A stretch of DNA of 64,000 nt from JASJAR01 sp038530285 (GTDB lineage: Bacteria > Pseudomonadota > Alphaproteobacteria > Rhodobacterales > Rhodobacteraceae), in NCBI GenBank assembly GCA_038530285.1, contig JBCBCY010000001.1, positions 1 to 64,000 of the forward strand. Direction: 5' to 3'. Positions 9,407 through 17,106 of this stretch are shown piece by piece (positions within the stretch are counted from its first letter, which is position 1; each line of letters begins with the position of its first letter). A program made the translations under genes and the position numbers. The notes under the pieces were generated by a model that saw nothing but the letters and a program-made list of their open reading frames with translations, was not told the DNA's origin and made no database searches.

Positions 9407-9488
9407 TCGTGGCATAATCCTAAAGGAGAATTTCGCGCAACCTCAACGAACACCAGCTAAGTCCGCATCCCGGACCTCGCCTCGACCC

Positions 9489-10448
9489 TCAGGCCGCCAG
9501 ACCCTTCGATCCCATATTCAGGAACTTCTTGCGGCGGTCCTTGACCAGATCCTCGGGCGAAAGTTTCGACAGCTTGCCCAGCATGTCCCGCAGGTCCTTG
9601 CCGACCGCGGCAATCGTCGCCTCGCGACCCCGTTGCGCGCCACCGTTGGGTTCCTTGATAATCCGGTCGATCACGCCCAGACCTTTCAGGTCCGCCGCGG
9701 TCAGCCGCAAGGCTTCCGCAGCCTCGCGCATCTTCTCGGCATCCTTCCACAGGATCGACGCGCAGCCTTCGGGCGAGATCACCGAATAAATCGAATGTTC
9801 CAGCATCGCGACCCGGTTGGCGGTCGCAAAGGCTACCGCGCCGCCGGACCCGCCTTCGCCGATAATGACCGACACCAAAGGCACGCGGATGTTCAAACAC
9901 ATCTGGGTCGACCGCGCGATGGCTTCAGATTGCCCGCGTTCCTCGGCCCCCTTGCCGGGAAAGGCGCCGGGCGTGTCCACAAGCGTGATCACCGGCATTT
10001 TAAAGCGGTCGGCCAGCTCCATCAGCCGGATCGCCTTGCGGTAGCCTTCGGGGCGGGCCATGCCAAAGTTGCGTTCAATCCGCGATTGCGTGTCGGTGCC
10101 CTTTTCCTGACCGATCAGCACGACCGGCGTATCATCAAGCCGCCCGATCCCGCCGATCACGGCGTGGTCATCGGCGAAATTCCGGTCGCCGGCCAGCGGT
10201 GTCCAGTCGGTCAGCAGGGCCGCGACATAATCGTTGCAATGGGGCCGGTCCTGATGGCGCGCCACCTGGCACTTCTGCCAGGGCGTCAGGGTCTTGTACA
10301 TCGCCGTCAGCATGTCGGCGGCCTTCTTGTCGAGCGCGGCGGCTTCCTTTTCCACGTCCGTTTCGGGGTTCGCACGGCCCATCGCCCGCAACTCTTCAGC
10401 CTTGCCTTCAATCTCGGCGAGGGGTTTTTCGAACTCAAGGTAGTTCAT
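9489..10448 (-). CDS. accA: Acetyl-CoA carboxylase carboxyltransferase subunit alpha
   Basis: 319 residues, the usual family length. With AccD it forms the carboxyltransferase that moves CO2 from carboxybiotin to acetyl-CoA, making malonyl-CoA for fatty-acid synthesis. Family segments include MNYLEFEKPLAEIE at the start, LVDTPGAFPG, the crotonase-like oxyanion region IGEGGSGGAVAF and MLEHSIYSVISPEGCASILWKD. The ATG at 10448 gives the canonical N-terminus; an in-frame extension of 56 codons to 10616 does not look like AccA. No accD or accBC is adjacent. Confidence 0.96.
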   Translation of the reverse strand: MNYLEFEKPLAEIEGKAEELRAMGRANPETDVEKEAAALDKKAADMLTAMYKTLTPWQKCQVARHQDRPHCNDYVAALLTDWTPLAGDRNFADDHAVIGGIGRLDDTPVVLIGQEKGTDTQSRIERNFGMARPEGYRKAIRLMELADRFKMPVITLVDTPGAFPGKGAEERGQSEAIARSTQMCLNIRVPLVSVIIGEGGSGGAVAFATANRVAMLEHSIYSVISPEGCASILWKDAEKMREAAEALRLTAADLKGLGVIDRIIKEPNGGAQRGREATIAAVGKDLRDMLGKLSKLSPEDLVKDRRKKFLNMGSKGLAA

Positions 10449-10565
10449 GCGTGCGCTCCGCTCTTTTGGGGGTGTTATGCCCGGGGCCAGGGCGGCCTGC
10501 AATGTCCCGATTTGGCAGCGCGATTTGTGAGCAGATGCATGGATTTCGCGCAAAACCTTGGGTTG

Positions 10566-10601
10566 AACAGATTCCCTTTGGGCGGTTGTTTCGAATCTGT
10601 T
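10566..10601. repeat. 9-bp inverted repeat upstream of the GNAT gene
   Basis: Arms AACAGATTC (10566-10574) and GAATCTGTT (10593-10601) are exact reverse complements separated by 18 bases. They lie 42 bases before the GNAT start and about 120 bases upstream of accA, in the divergent intergenic region. This could be an operator or a leader hairpin for the GNAT-methyltransferase pair. It is seen only as sequence symmetry. Confidence 0.35.
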
Positions 10602-10642
10602 ACACCCCACACTCAATCGTCGCTGTAACCCTTGGGGGGCTC

Positions 10643-11311
10643 ATGCACGACATGCCGCAAATCGCTTTTCGGCCCGCCATCCCGGGGGATGAAAGCGCGC
10701 TTGCGGCCTTCCAGATCAACGCCTGGAATGAGCATTATGCGGCCTTCCTGCCGCGCTGGTCGCTTGATCAGGTGTCGCTGGAAGATCGCACCGAAGCCTG
10801 GCGGATGATCCTGCGAAATCCCGCCCGTCACGCAGATACCGAAGTCCACCTGGCCGAAGTGTCCGGCCAGATCGCGGGCTTTGGCGCGGTCGGGCGACAG
10901 CGCAGCGCAAGGCTGTCTGGTTTGGGGTATGGCGGCGATATCTCTGCGATTTACGTCCGAAGCGATGTTCAGGCCCGCGGTCTGGGCCGGCGCATTCTGG
11001 CGCGGTTGTTTCGCCGGCTCAGGGCCATGGGCGAAGACAAAGCCTCGCTCTGGGTGATCCGCGATAATCTTCGCGCCCGCCGGTTCATGGAAGCCACAGG
11101 CGCCGAACTTCTGGATCTTGGCGCAGGCGGGCGCCATCACGCGATTGACGATGTGGCTTACGGCTGGCCGCGGATCGGCACGCTTTATCCTGCCTCCCAC
11201 GCAAAAATCCTGTCCGGCCATGACCGGCGCAGCATATCAGCCCGCCCGGTGTCCCTGGCCAGACCGGAAAGTGCCGAAGCCCGGGCCCCGAACACATCGA
11301 TCGAGGGTTAG
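10643..11311 (+). CDS. GNAT-family N-acetyltransferase
   Basis: 222 residues. The acetyl-CoA-binding motif A is recognisable as ISAIYVRSDVQARGLGRRILARLFRRL (Q/R-x-x-G-x-G/A pyrophosphate loop, about residues 95-120), followed by the motif B segment NLRARRFMEATGAEL. The substrate is unknown. ATG at 10643 is used; ATG at 10652 is an equally possible start. The methyltransferase gene begins five bases after its stop, so the two are probably co-expressed. Confidence 0.82.
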   Translation: MHDMPQIAFRPAIPGDESALAAFQINAWNEHYAAFLPRWSLDQVSLEDRTEAWRMILRNPARHADTEVHLAEVSGQIAGFGAVGRQRSARLSGLGYGGDISAIYVRSDVQARGLGRRILARLFRRLRAMGEDKASLWVIRDNLRARRFMEATGAELLDLGAGGRHHAIDDVAYGWPRIGTLYPASHAKILSGHDRRSISARPVSLARPESAEARAPNTSIEG

Positions 11312-11316
11312 GGCCG

Positions 11317-11940
11317 ATGGCACCCTCGCCCCGGTTTTGGAATTGGGTTGCGACCTGGTATTCAAAAAACCCCGTTCCCGATGAAGCCGCCTATGCCCGC
11401 AAGCTCGACGCCGCCGCCGCACGATTGACGCCAAGCGCGCGCGTGGTGGAATTCGGCTGCGGGACTGGCACCACTGCGGTCCATCTGGCGCCGAAAGCAG
11501 GGCATATCGAAGCGGTGGATTTTTCGGCCAGAATGTTGGAAATCGCCCAGGACCGTGCGGCCAACGCGGGGGTGTCCAACATCACCTTCACAGCCAATAC
11601 CATCGAAGGTTTTGCAGGCGACCCCGGCGCCTATGACATGGTGATGATGCATTCGCTGTTGCATCTTTTGCCCAATCCCGGGGCGGCCGTGTCAAAGGCT
11701 TACCGTCTTTTGGCGCCCGGCGGTTGGTTCTTGTCCTCGACCACGACACTCGGCGATGACGGGTTGGCGCTGATCGCCAACGTGATGCGGCCCGCAGCCG
11801 CCTTGGGGCTTTTGCCGCGTCTTGCGGTTTTTTCCGGTGATGACTTGCGGGCGATGATCACAGGTGCGGGGTTTGAGATCGTCGACGACTGGAAGCCCAA
11901 GCCCAAAGCGGCGGTCTTCATCGTTGCCCGGAAGGTGTGA
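11317..11940 (+). CDS. Class I SAM-dependent methyltransferase
   Basis: 207 residues with a Rossmann-type SAM-binding core. Motif I is VVEFGCGTGTTAVHLA near residues 43-58, followed by the acidic end of strand beta2 (EAVDFSARMLEIA) and motif-IV-like YDMVMMHSLLHLL. The fold is typical of small-molecule or quinone methyltransferases. A substrate cannot be assigned. It is coupled to the preceding GNAT gene. Confidence 0.85.
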   Translation: MAPSPRFWNWVATWYSKNPVPDEAAYARKLDAAAARLTPSARVVEFGCGTGTTAVHLAPKAGHIEAVDFSARMLEIAQDRAANAGVSNITFTANTIEGFAGDPGAYDMVMMHSLLHLLPNPGAAVSKAYRLLAPGGWFLSSTTTLGDDGLALIANVMRPAAALGLLPRLAVFSGDDLRAMITGAGFEIVDDWKPKPKAAVFIVARKV

Positions 11941-12204
11941 CGGGCTGCGGTGTTTGACGTATGCCGCGAAGGGTTGTTTTGAGCCCTGTCGGGTTATTTT
12001 GATGTCGTACCGCGTGCGCCCGCAGTTTCAAAAATGCGCCACTTCCCAAAAGCTGGATGTGGCTGCGCGGCGGTACAAGCGGCACTTCGCACGTAAGGTA
12101 GCGTGGCACACACTTAGAATAAGCGGGTCCGGTCAAAGTCGCTCTGTGCCTTTTTCCTTTTCGAGCCGGGTACTTTTGACCTGTCTGCCTGTCCCAGGAT
12201 CACT
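11941..12204. other. Convergent intergenic region
   Basis: 264 bases between the methyltransferase (plus) and the sensor kinase (minus). No coding pattern convinces on either strand. A short exact inverted pair GTACCGC/GCGGTAC lies about 12007-12076. No terminator with a clear U-tract was identified. Confidence 0.35.
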
Positions 12205-13623
12205 TCACGCATTGGCCGGTTCGACGTCACACGCCAAACGCAGGGTGATACGGGCACAGAACCCACCATTTTCGCGATTGCCAAGGGACAACGCGCCGCC
12301 GATTTGTTCGGTGAAGGCTTTGGCAATGGCCAAGCCCAACCCGGCACCACCGGTGTCGCGCGACCGGGATGCCTCTAACCTGCTGAAAGGCTCACTCATC
12401 TGCTTGAGGTAGTCTTCAGGTACTCCGGGCCCTTCATCTTGAACGCTGATCCAAACGACGCTCGCGCCGCCGCTTTCCAAGACAACGGTCGCTTGGCCGG
12501 CGTAGCGGAGGGCGTTGTCGATCAGATTGTTCAACGCGCGAGACAGGGCTGCAGGGGCCACATCTACAATGGCCCCTTCCACGTGAAGGGTCAGCGCGAT
12601 CGGGTCGCCTGCATCCACCCGGTGGGCCACGAACCCCCCAAGCCAAACGCCCAGGTTAAGGCGTTCAGACGGCGACGGCTTGGCCACAGCTTCGCCCAGT
12701 GAAAGCGTATCCTCGATCAGTTGCGTCATTTCTTCAATGTCGCGAATGCTTTTGTCTTTTTGCGTATCGTCCTGGATCAGCTCGCTGCGCATTCTAAGGC
12801 GTGTCAGATAGGTGCGAAGATCATGCGCCACAGCTGCCAGCGTGTTGGTGCGCTCCAGCGTCAGGCGGACAAGCTTTGATCCGGCTGTGTTCATGGCCAC
12901 GGCGAGGTCGCGCACCGGTTTTGGTCCGGTTTCCGGCAAAGGTTCGAGGGTGGATGAGGTATTGACGGCGTCGACGAAGTTCTGCGACGCCTGCGCGAGC
13001 CGCGAAAGGGGCCGCGCATAGGTCAAACTCGCCCAAACCATCAAGCCCGTGATCAGAAGGCTCAAAAACCCAATCACCAGCGCAATCCCGTAAAGGCCGA
13101 CGTTGCGCTGAAATTCCAGACCGCTTTCGACGACAAGGGCGGACCCATCGCCAAGCCCGATGACAATGATCAGATCGTCGGTCAGAAGCGCCATCCGCCG
13201 TTCGGGCCCGCCCGCCTCGGACCGGCTGTAAACGCTGAAAGGTCGGTCGCCCAGAACAGCCTTGTACACCCCGATCACAGGCACGAAGACCTCAATCGGG
13301 TTCTCAACCGGGGGGGTGGCCGAAAAGTCGGGTGCGATTGTCATGCGCAAACCGCTTGAGTTTGTGGCCGCTAAGGCCAAGGCGCGGCCCTCGTCGTCAA
13401 GCTGGTCCATCAACGCTGCCGTGGCCGCGGCCTGGCGGACCAAGGGCGGTGCGACAAGGCTTCGATCAAAGTTCGAATTGATCTGGCTGAGCGTGACAAG
13501 AAACGCCACATTCAAAAGTGCCACGATCACAATCGTCAAAACCAGACCCCGCACGCCGAGAATGCCGAGCTGTCGAAGAGCGGTGGACACCGAAAAGCGC
13601 CGGTTTGAGCGATTTTTCTTCAT
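12205..13623 (-). CDS. Sensor histidine kinase
   Basis: 472 residues. Order: N-terminal membrane helix near residues 23-45, periplasmic sensor region of about 125 residues, second helix near 176-200, HAMP-like linker, HisKA dimerisation domain with phospho-accepting H267 in VAHDLRTYLTRLR, and HATPase domain with N-box NNLIDNALRYA, G1 DEGPGVP and G2 GGAGLGLAIAK. ATG at 13623 is chosen since it lies eight bases after the response-regulator stop; the longer frame overlaps that gene. The sensed signal is unknown. It pairs with the OmpR-type regulator at 13631-14428. Confidence 0.9.
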   Translation of the reverse strand: MKKNRSNRRFSVSTALRQLGILGVRGLVLTIVIVALLNVAFLVTLSQINSNFDRSLVAPPLVRQAAATAALMDQLDDEGRALALAATNSSGLRMTIAPDFSATPPVENPIEVFVPVIGVYKAVLGDRPFSVYSRSEAGGPERRMALLTDDLIIVIGLGDGSALVVESGLEFQRNVGLYGIALVIGFLSLLITGLMVWASLTYARPLSRLAQASQNFVDAVNTSSTLEPLPETGPKPVRDLAVAMNTAGSKLVRLTLERTNTLAAVAHDLRTYLTRLRMRSELIQDDTQKDKSIRDIEEMTQLIEDTLSLGEAVAKPSPSERLNLGVWLGGFVAHRVDAGDPIALTLHVEGAIVDVAPAALSRALNNLIDNALRYAGQATVVLESGGASVVWISVQDEGPGVPEDYLKQMSEPFSRLEASRSRDTGGAGLGLAIAKAFTEQIGGALSLGNRENGGFCARITLRLACDVEPANA

Positions 13624-13630
13624 TGCGCGG

Positions 13631-14428
13631 TCACTTCGAAGACGCCCCCGAACGGCGCACCTGGGCCGAAAAAAGATACCCATCGCCCCGGATTGTCTTG
13701 ATCAGGCCCGTGCCGCCGCGATCCGCCAGTTTCTTTCGCAAGCGCGACAGCTGAACGTCGATGGCCCGATCGAAGGCGTCCGATGCGTCGCCGCGCGTCC
13801 AGTCCAAAAGCCGTTCGCGCGACAAGACCCGTTGCGGGCGCCGCGCGAATTCGGTGAGAAGCGCGAATTCGCCTGATGACAGGGCCACCTCGGCCTGCGA
13901 CGGGTCTGACAACCGCCGCCCGTCCACGTCCAGCGTCCAGCCGTCAAACACCAGGACTTCGCGCGCAGACCCAAGGGGGGCGCTGGCCGCCGCATCGGTG
14001 CCGCTCGGTGGTGGTGTCACGGCAGCGGGCGAACCATGGTCTTTGCGCCGCAGGACAGCCCGGATCCGGGCCACAAGTTCGCGCGGGTTGAAGGGTTTGG
14101 CCAGATAGTCGTCTGCGCCAACTTCCAGACCGATAATCCGGTCAAGCTCCTCACCCTTGGCCGACAGCACCAGAACGGGCACCTGGGGCGAAATCCGGCG
14201 ACAGATCGACAACCCATCTTCGCCCGGCATCATAAGGTCGAGAACGACGACATCTGGCTGGAAGCGGGCGACGCCTTCATCGAAGGCTGCACCATTTGGG
14301 TAGCCGGACACGTCAAACCCGTCCCGCGCAAGATAGTCGACAACGAGTTGGCGGATCTCATGGTCATCTTCGACGACAGCGACGCGCGTCATCTGGTTGG
14401 TCTTCGTGCTGGGGTCTTGCGTCGTCAT
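13631..14428 (-). CDS. OmpR-family response regulator
   Basis: 265 residues. The receiver domain shows the acidic pocket VVEDDHE, the phospho-acceptor Asp64 in VVLDLMMPGEDG, the conserved Thr/Ser position in VLSAKG and Lys in YLAKPFNPREL. After an unusually long Pro/Ala/Ser linker of about 35 residues comes a winged-helix DNA-binding domain ending IKTIRGDGYLFSA. The start is uncertain: 14470, 14428 and 14392 are all in frame, and the last gives the most compact receiver. The divergent secreted-protein cluster is a natural candidate target. Confidence 0.88.
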   Translation of the reverse strand: MTTQDPSTKTNQMTRVAVVEDDHEIRQLVVDYLARDGFDVSGYPNGAAFDEGVARFQPDVVVLDLMMPGEDGLSICRRISPQVPVLVLSAKGEELDRIIGLEVGADDYLAKPFNPRELVARIRAVLRRKDHGSPAAVTPPPSGTDAAASAPLGSAREVLVFDGWTLDVDGRRLSDPSQAEVALSSGEFALLTEFARRPQRVLSRERLLDWTRGDASDAFDRAIDVQLSRLRKKLADRGGTGLIKTIRGDGYLFSAQVRRSGASSK

Positions 14429-14550
14429 CGTTCTGACCGGCCGCCATTCTTTCTGGTGAGTGCTGCCCATGGGCAGGATAGGTCGGGTCTATTTCACCCA
14501 AATCTCAGCTTGCAACAAACTGAAACACGAAAGGTGGGAAAAATCCTGCA

Positions 14551-14570
14551 TCTGACAAATTCTGAAATAC
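14551..14570. promoter_or_regulatory. Tandem 10-bp direct repeat, candidate response-regulator site
   Basis: TCTGACAAAT is followed immediately by TCTGAAATAC. Half-sites repeated about one helical turn apart are the arrangement used by OmpR/PhoB-type regulators. The site lies between the response-regulator start and the secreted-protein gene at 14663. A looser copy (ACTGAAACAC) occurs about 32 bases upstream. Binding is inferred only. Confidence 0.35.
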
Positions 14571-14662
14571 CGCTGCAAAGCCGCCCGGTCACATTGGCTC
14601 CATCGAAAACATGCCTCGCCGCCATTCACTGCGTTCCACGAGGCCCAGATGGAGCAAAATTA

Positions 14663-15301
14663 ATGGATATCTCAACACCACATCACACCGCACGCCGCGC
14701 TTGGCGTCCGCTTTCGTCAGTCGTACTCGCAGCCTTGAGCGTGACGATGCTGAGCGTTTCGGTCGTGCCGGCCGTCGCAGACGGGTTCGTTCTTCGCAAA
14801 GGGATCGCTGCTGGCGAAAACGGTGTCGCAGCGCGGTCGCGCGGCGGCGTCTCAAACGGTGAAGGACAAGGCGCATTTCGGCGCGGTGGCTTTGCATCTG
14901 ATGGCAGTGGCAACGGCGCCGCAGGATTTGGACGATGCGCCAATGGTGTGGATGGCTCAGCCTGCCGTGGCGGATCGGCCACCTGGCAGGACGATGGCAC
15001 GCTGTCGCGCACCATGCGAAGCGGTGCAAGCGGCGAGAACGGCTCGTTTGCCAGCCAGCGGCGTCTTGAACGCAGCGCCGATGGCGCCTGGACGGGAAAC
15101 CGCAGCACCGAGGCTTCGGGCAACAGCGGGTCTTACAGCGGAGCGTCGACCCTGGATAACGGCATATACAACCGCGACGGAACCTACACCGGCGACGAAG
15201 GCCAAAGCGCAAATGTCGCTGGCACCTATGAGCGTGGTTCGGGCGGGTCGCGAACGGTGACCTGCATCGATGCAACCGGCGCGGTCGTTGACTGCCCCTG
15301 A
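14663..15301 (+). CDS. Secreted Gly/Ser-rich protein with three DG repeats
   Basis: 212 residues, not matched to a known family. A signal peptide is clear (VVLAALSVTMLSVSVVPAVADG, cleavage near residue 40). The mature part is rich in Gly, Ser, Arg and Asn. Three degenerate repeats, each starting with DG and ending G-[ST]-[FY], lie at about residues 111-129, 140-158 and 172-189, with a period near 30. Four cysteines, two in CANGVDGSAC and two in the terminal CIDATGAVVDC, could form disulfides. The ATG at 14663 is preceded by gatggagc. It is divergent from the two-component system and 71 bases before the EF-hand gene, so it is probably exported under that system's control (inference). Confidence 0.75.
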   Translation: MDISTPHHTARRAWRPLSSVVLAALSVTMLSVSVVPAVADGFVLRKGIAAGENGVAARSRGGVSNGEGQGAFRRGGFASDGSGNGAAGFGRCANGVDGSACRGGSATWQDDGTLSRTMRSGASGENGSFASQRRLERSADGAWTGNRSTEASGNSGSYSGASTLDNGIYNRDGTYTGDEGQSANVAGTYERGSGGSRTVTCIDATGAVVDCP

Positions 15302-15372
15302 GCGCGGCGCGCGACATTCTTTTTAACCTTACCCCAATTGTCACCACTCACCACATCACAGGACACCTCACT

Positions 15373-15693
15373 ATGACCAAAGCCAAATTGCTCACTGTTG
15401 CCATGATCGCGGGATTGACCGTACCGATGTCTGCCCAAGCCCAAGACATGTCCTCAGCGGACCGGCAAAAAATGCTGGAAAACATCACCCAGGCCGACCG
15501 CAACGACGACGGTGCGATCAGCCGGTCGGAATTTGAAACACTCATCGACCTCAATGCGGCCGATGGCCTTGGGCAGGCGGCACGCGTCAAATCATCGGGT
15601 CGCTACGGCATGGTCTTTAGTCGCATCGACGCCAACGGCGACGGCTTTCTGACCCAGCAGGAAATGCAGCAGATGGCTGAGGCGCGCGGATAA
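15373..15693 (+). CDS. Secreted EF-hand protein
   Basis: 106 residues: signal peptide ending in AQAQD (cleavage near residue 24), then two EF-hand loops. Loop 1 reads DRNDDGAISRSEF and loop 2 DANGDGFLTQQEM; both have the D-x-[DN]-x-DG-x-[ILF]-x3-E calcium pattern. It should be a small periplasmic calcium-binding protein. It follows the DG-repeat protein in the same direction and may belong to the same regulon. Partner and role are unknown. Confidence 0.85.
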   Translation: MTKAKLLTVAMIAGLTVPMSAQAQDMSSADRQKMLENITQADRNDDGAISRSEFETLIDLNAADGLGQAARVKSSGRYGMVFSRIDANGDGFLTQQEMQQMAEARG

Positions 15694-15778
15694 GGTGCCC
15701 CCCCGGTGCGCGGCGTTCACCCGACGACAACGTCCGAACGCCGCGCACATTTTTTCAGCCCCTGCGCTCGAACATCGG

Positions 15779-16015
15779 ATGAAGCAAATGGGACCAAGAA
15801 CCGCCCTGACAGCCGCCCTTGCGCTCTGCTTGGCGTCGTTTTTCGGTGTCGAGCCGGTGGTGGCCCAACCGTTGAGCGACCGTGTTCTAGACAAGGTGCA
15901 GACCAAAGCGGAAACAATCGCGGCCGAGGTCCCCAACGCGGTCTATCTCAACGTTCCGACCCATACAGCACATGATGATCCGATCACAAAGGCTGCCCTG
16001 CCGCCGCAGGCCTAG
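15779..16015 (+). CDS. Small secreted protein, unknown
   Basis: 78 residues if translated from 15779 (75 from 15788). It has a signal-peptide-like start (TALTAALALCLASFFGVEPVVAQ) and a short polar mature part of about 50 residues without recognisable motifs. It lies 85 bases downstream of the EF-hand gene in the same orientation. Its TAG stop overlaps the stop of the convergent mcl gene. Support is the signal peptide and position only. Confidence 0.45.
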   Translation: MKQMGPRTALTAALALCLASFFGVEPVVAQPLSDRVLDKVQTKAETIAAEVPNAVYLNVPTHTAHDDPITKAALPPQA

Positions 16016-16971
16016 CTTGCGTTGATAAGCGCGGCTTGTTTGACGATCACTTCGGCCTGTCGGACGCTGGCAAGGTCCACCAACCGGCCTTTGTAAACCG
16101 CGGCCCCTGCGCCGGATTTCTCCGCCTCTTCCATTGCGGTAAGGATTTCGCGCGCCTCCACGATGGCCGCTTCGGACGGCGTGAAAACCTCGTTCGCCAG
16201 GGCCACCTGTTTGGGGTGGATCGCCCATTTGCCGACCATCCCCAGGGTCGCTGACCGCAGCGCCTGGGCGCGGTAGCCGTCGTCATCGGAAAAATCCCCA
16301 AACGGGCCATCGACCGGCAGCACCCCATGTGTGCGGCAGGCCGCAACGATCGCCGTTTGCGCCCAGTGCCAGGGGTCGGACCAGTATTTCTGCCCTTCGC
16401 GGTGCATATAGTAATTTTCCTGCGTCCCACCGATGCCCGTGGTCTGCATCCCCATCGAGGCTGCAAAATCCGCCGCCCCCAGGGACATCGCCGCCAACCG
16501 GGGCGACGCAGCCGCAATCTCTTCGACATGGGCGATGCCCGCAGCTGTCTCGATGATAACCTCAAGCGTGATCGGTTTTTTGCGCCCCTTGGCGGTTTCA
16601 ATGGCGCTCACCAACGCGTCGACCGCATAAATATCGGATGCATTGCCCACCTTCGGGATCATGATCTGATCAATCCTGTCGCCCGCCTCTTCCAGCACCT
16701 CGACCACGTCGCGGTACCAATACGGCGTGTCGAGCCCGTTGATCCGCACGCTTAACGTCTTGGTGCCCCAGTCGATGTCATTGATGGCCGTGATGATGTT
16801 GCGGCGCGCTTCGGGCTTGTCGGCGGGTGCGACGCTGTCTTCGAGGTCAAGGTTGATCACGTCCGCGTCTGAGGCCGCCATCTTTTCGAAAATCGCAGGC
16901 CGCGACCCGGGGCCGAACAATTGGCAGCGGTTCGGGCGGGCAGGCGGGCTGGGCTGGACGCGGAAGGACAT
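16012..16971 (-). CDS. mcl1: L-malyl-CoA/beta-methylmalyl-CoA lyase
   Basis: 319 residues, the same length as the Rhodobacter sphaeroides Mcl1 enzyme and closely similar throughout by recall (MSFR-Q-P-PPARPNRCQLFGPGSRP, VINLDLEDSVAP, IMIPKVG, SLGAADFAASMGMQTTGIGG, GKWAIHPKQ). It is a CitE-like TIM-barrel lyase that reversibly cleaves beta-methylmalyl-CoA to propionyl-CoA and glyoxylate, and L-malyl-CoA to acetyl-CoA and glyoxylate. That reaction belongs to the ethylmalonyl-CoA and related C2/C3 assimilation pathways. The Asp/Glu metal ligands are in DLEDS and in the EVIIETAAG strand. Divergent from the gene at 17107, with palindromic sequence between the starts. Confidence 0.94.
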   Translation of the reverse strand: MSFRVQPSPPARPNRCQLFGPGSRPAIFEKMAASDADVINLDLEDSVAPADKPEARRNIITAINDIDWGTKTLSVRINGLDTPYWYRDVVEVLEEAGDRIDQIMIPKVGNASDIYAVDALVSAIETAKGRKKPITLEVIIETAAGIAHVEEIAAASPRLAAMSLGAADFAASMGMQTTGIGGTQENYYMHREGQKYWSDPWHWAQTAIVAACRTHGVLPVDGPFGDFSDDDGYRAQALRSATLGMVGKWAIHPKQVALANEVFTPSEAAIVEAREILTAMEEAEKSGAGAAVYKGRLVDLASVRQAEVIVKQAALINAS

Positions 16972-17020
16972 GACGCTCTCGCAAGTTTATTACGTTTCAA
17001 TTGCGTGCAGCGTTAGGAAA

Positions 17021-17038
17021 TTGCGTGACGTGACGCAA
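17021..17038. promoter_or_regulatory. TTGCGT-N6-ACGCAA palindrome, candidate operator
   Basis: TTGCGTGACGTGACGCAA is an inverted repeat with 6-base arms and an ACGT centre; only the two bases flanking the centre break the symmetry. Further TTGCG and CGCAA half-sites stand at 17001-17005 and 16980-16984. All lie in the 135-base divergent region between mcl and the gene at 17107, so this could control either or both. Confidence 0.4.
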
Positions 17039-17106
17039 GTGTATTTTGCAGGTGCAGCAAAAAGCGCGCCCTAAATCCGACCGATTGTGCGTGTTATACC
17101 GCGTCA

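Noticed and set aside
9357..10628. 423-codon plus-strand frame opposite accA
   Set aside because: Composition (His/Arg/Gly-rich) is that of an antisense frame; accA on the minus strand is unambiguous.
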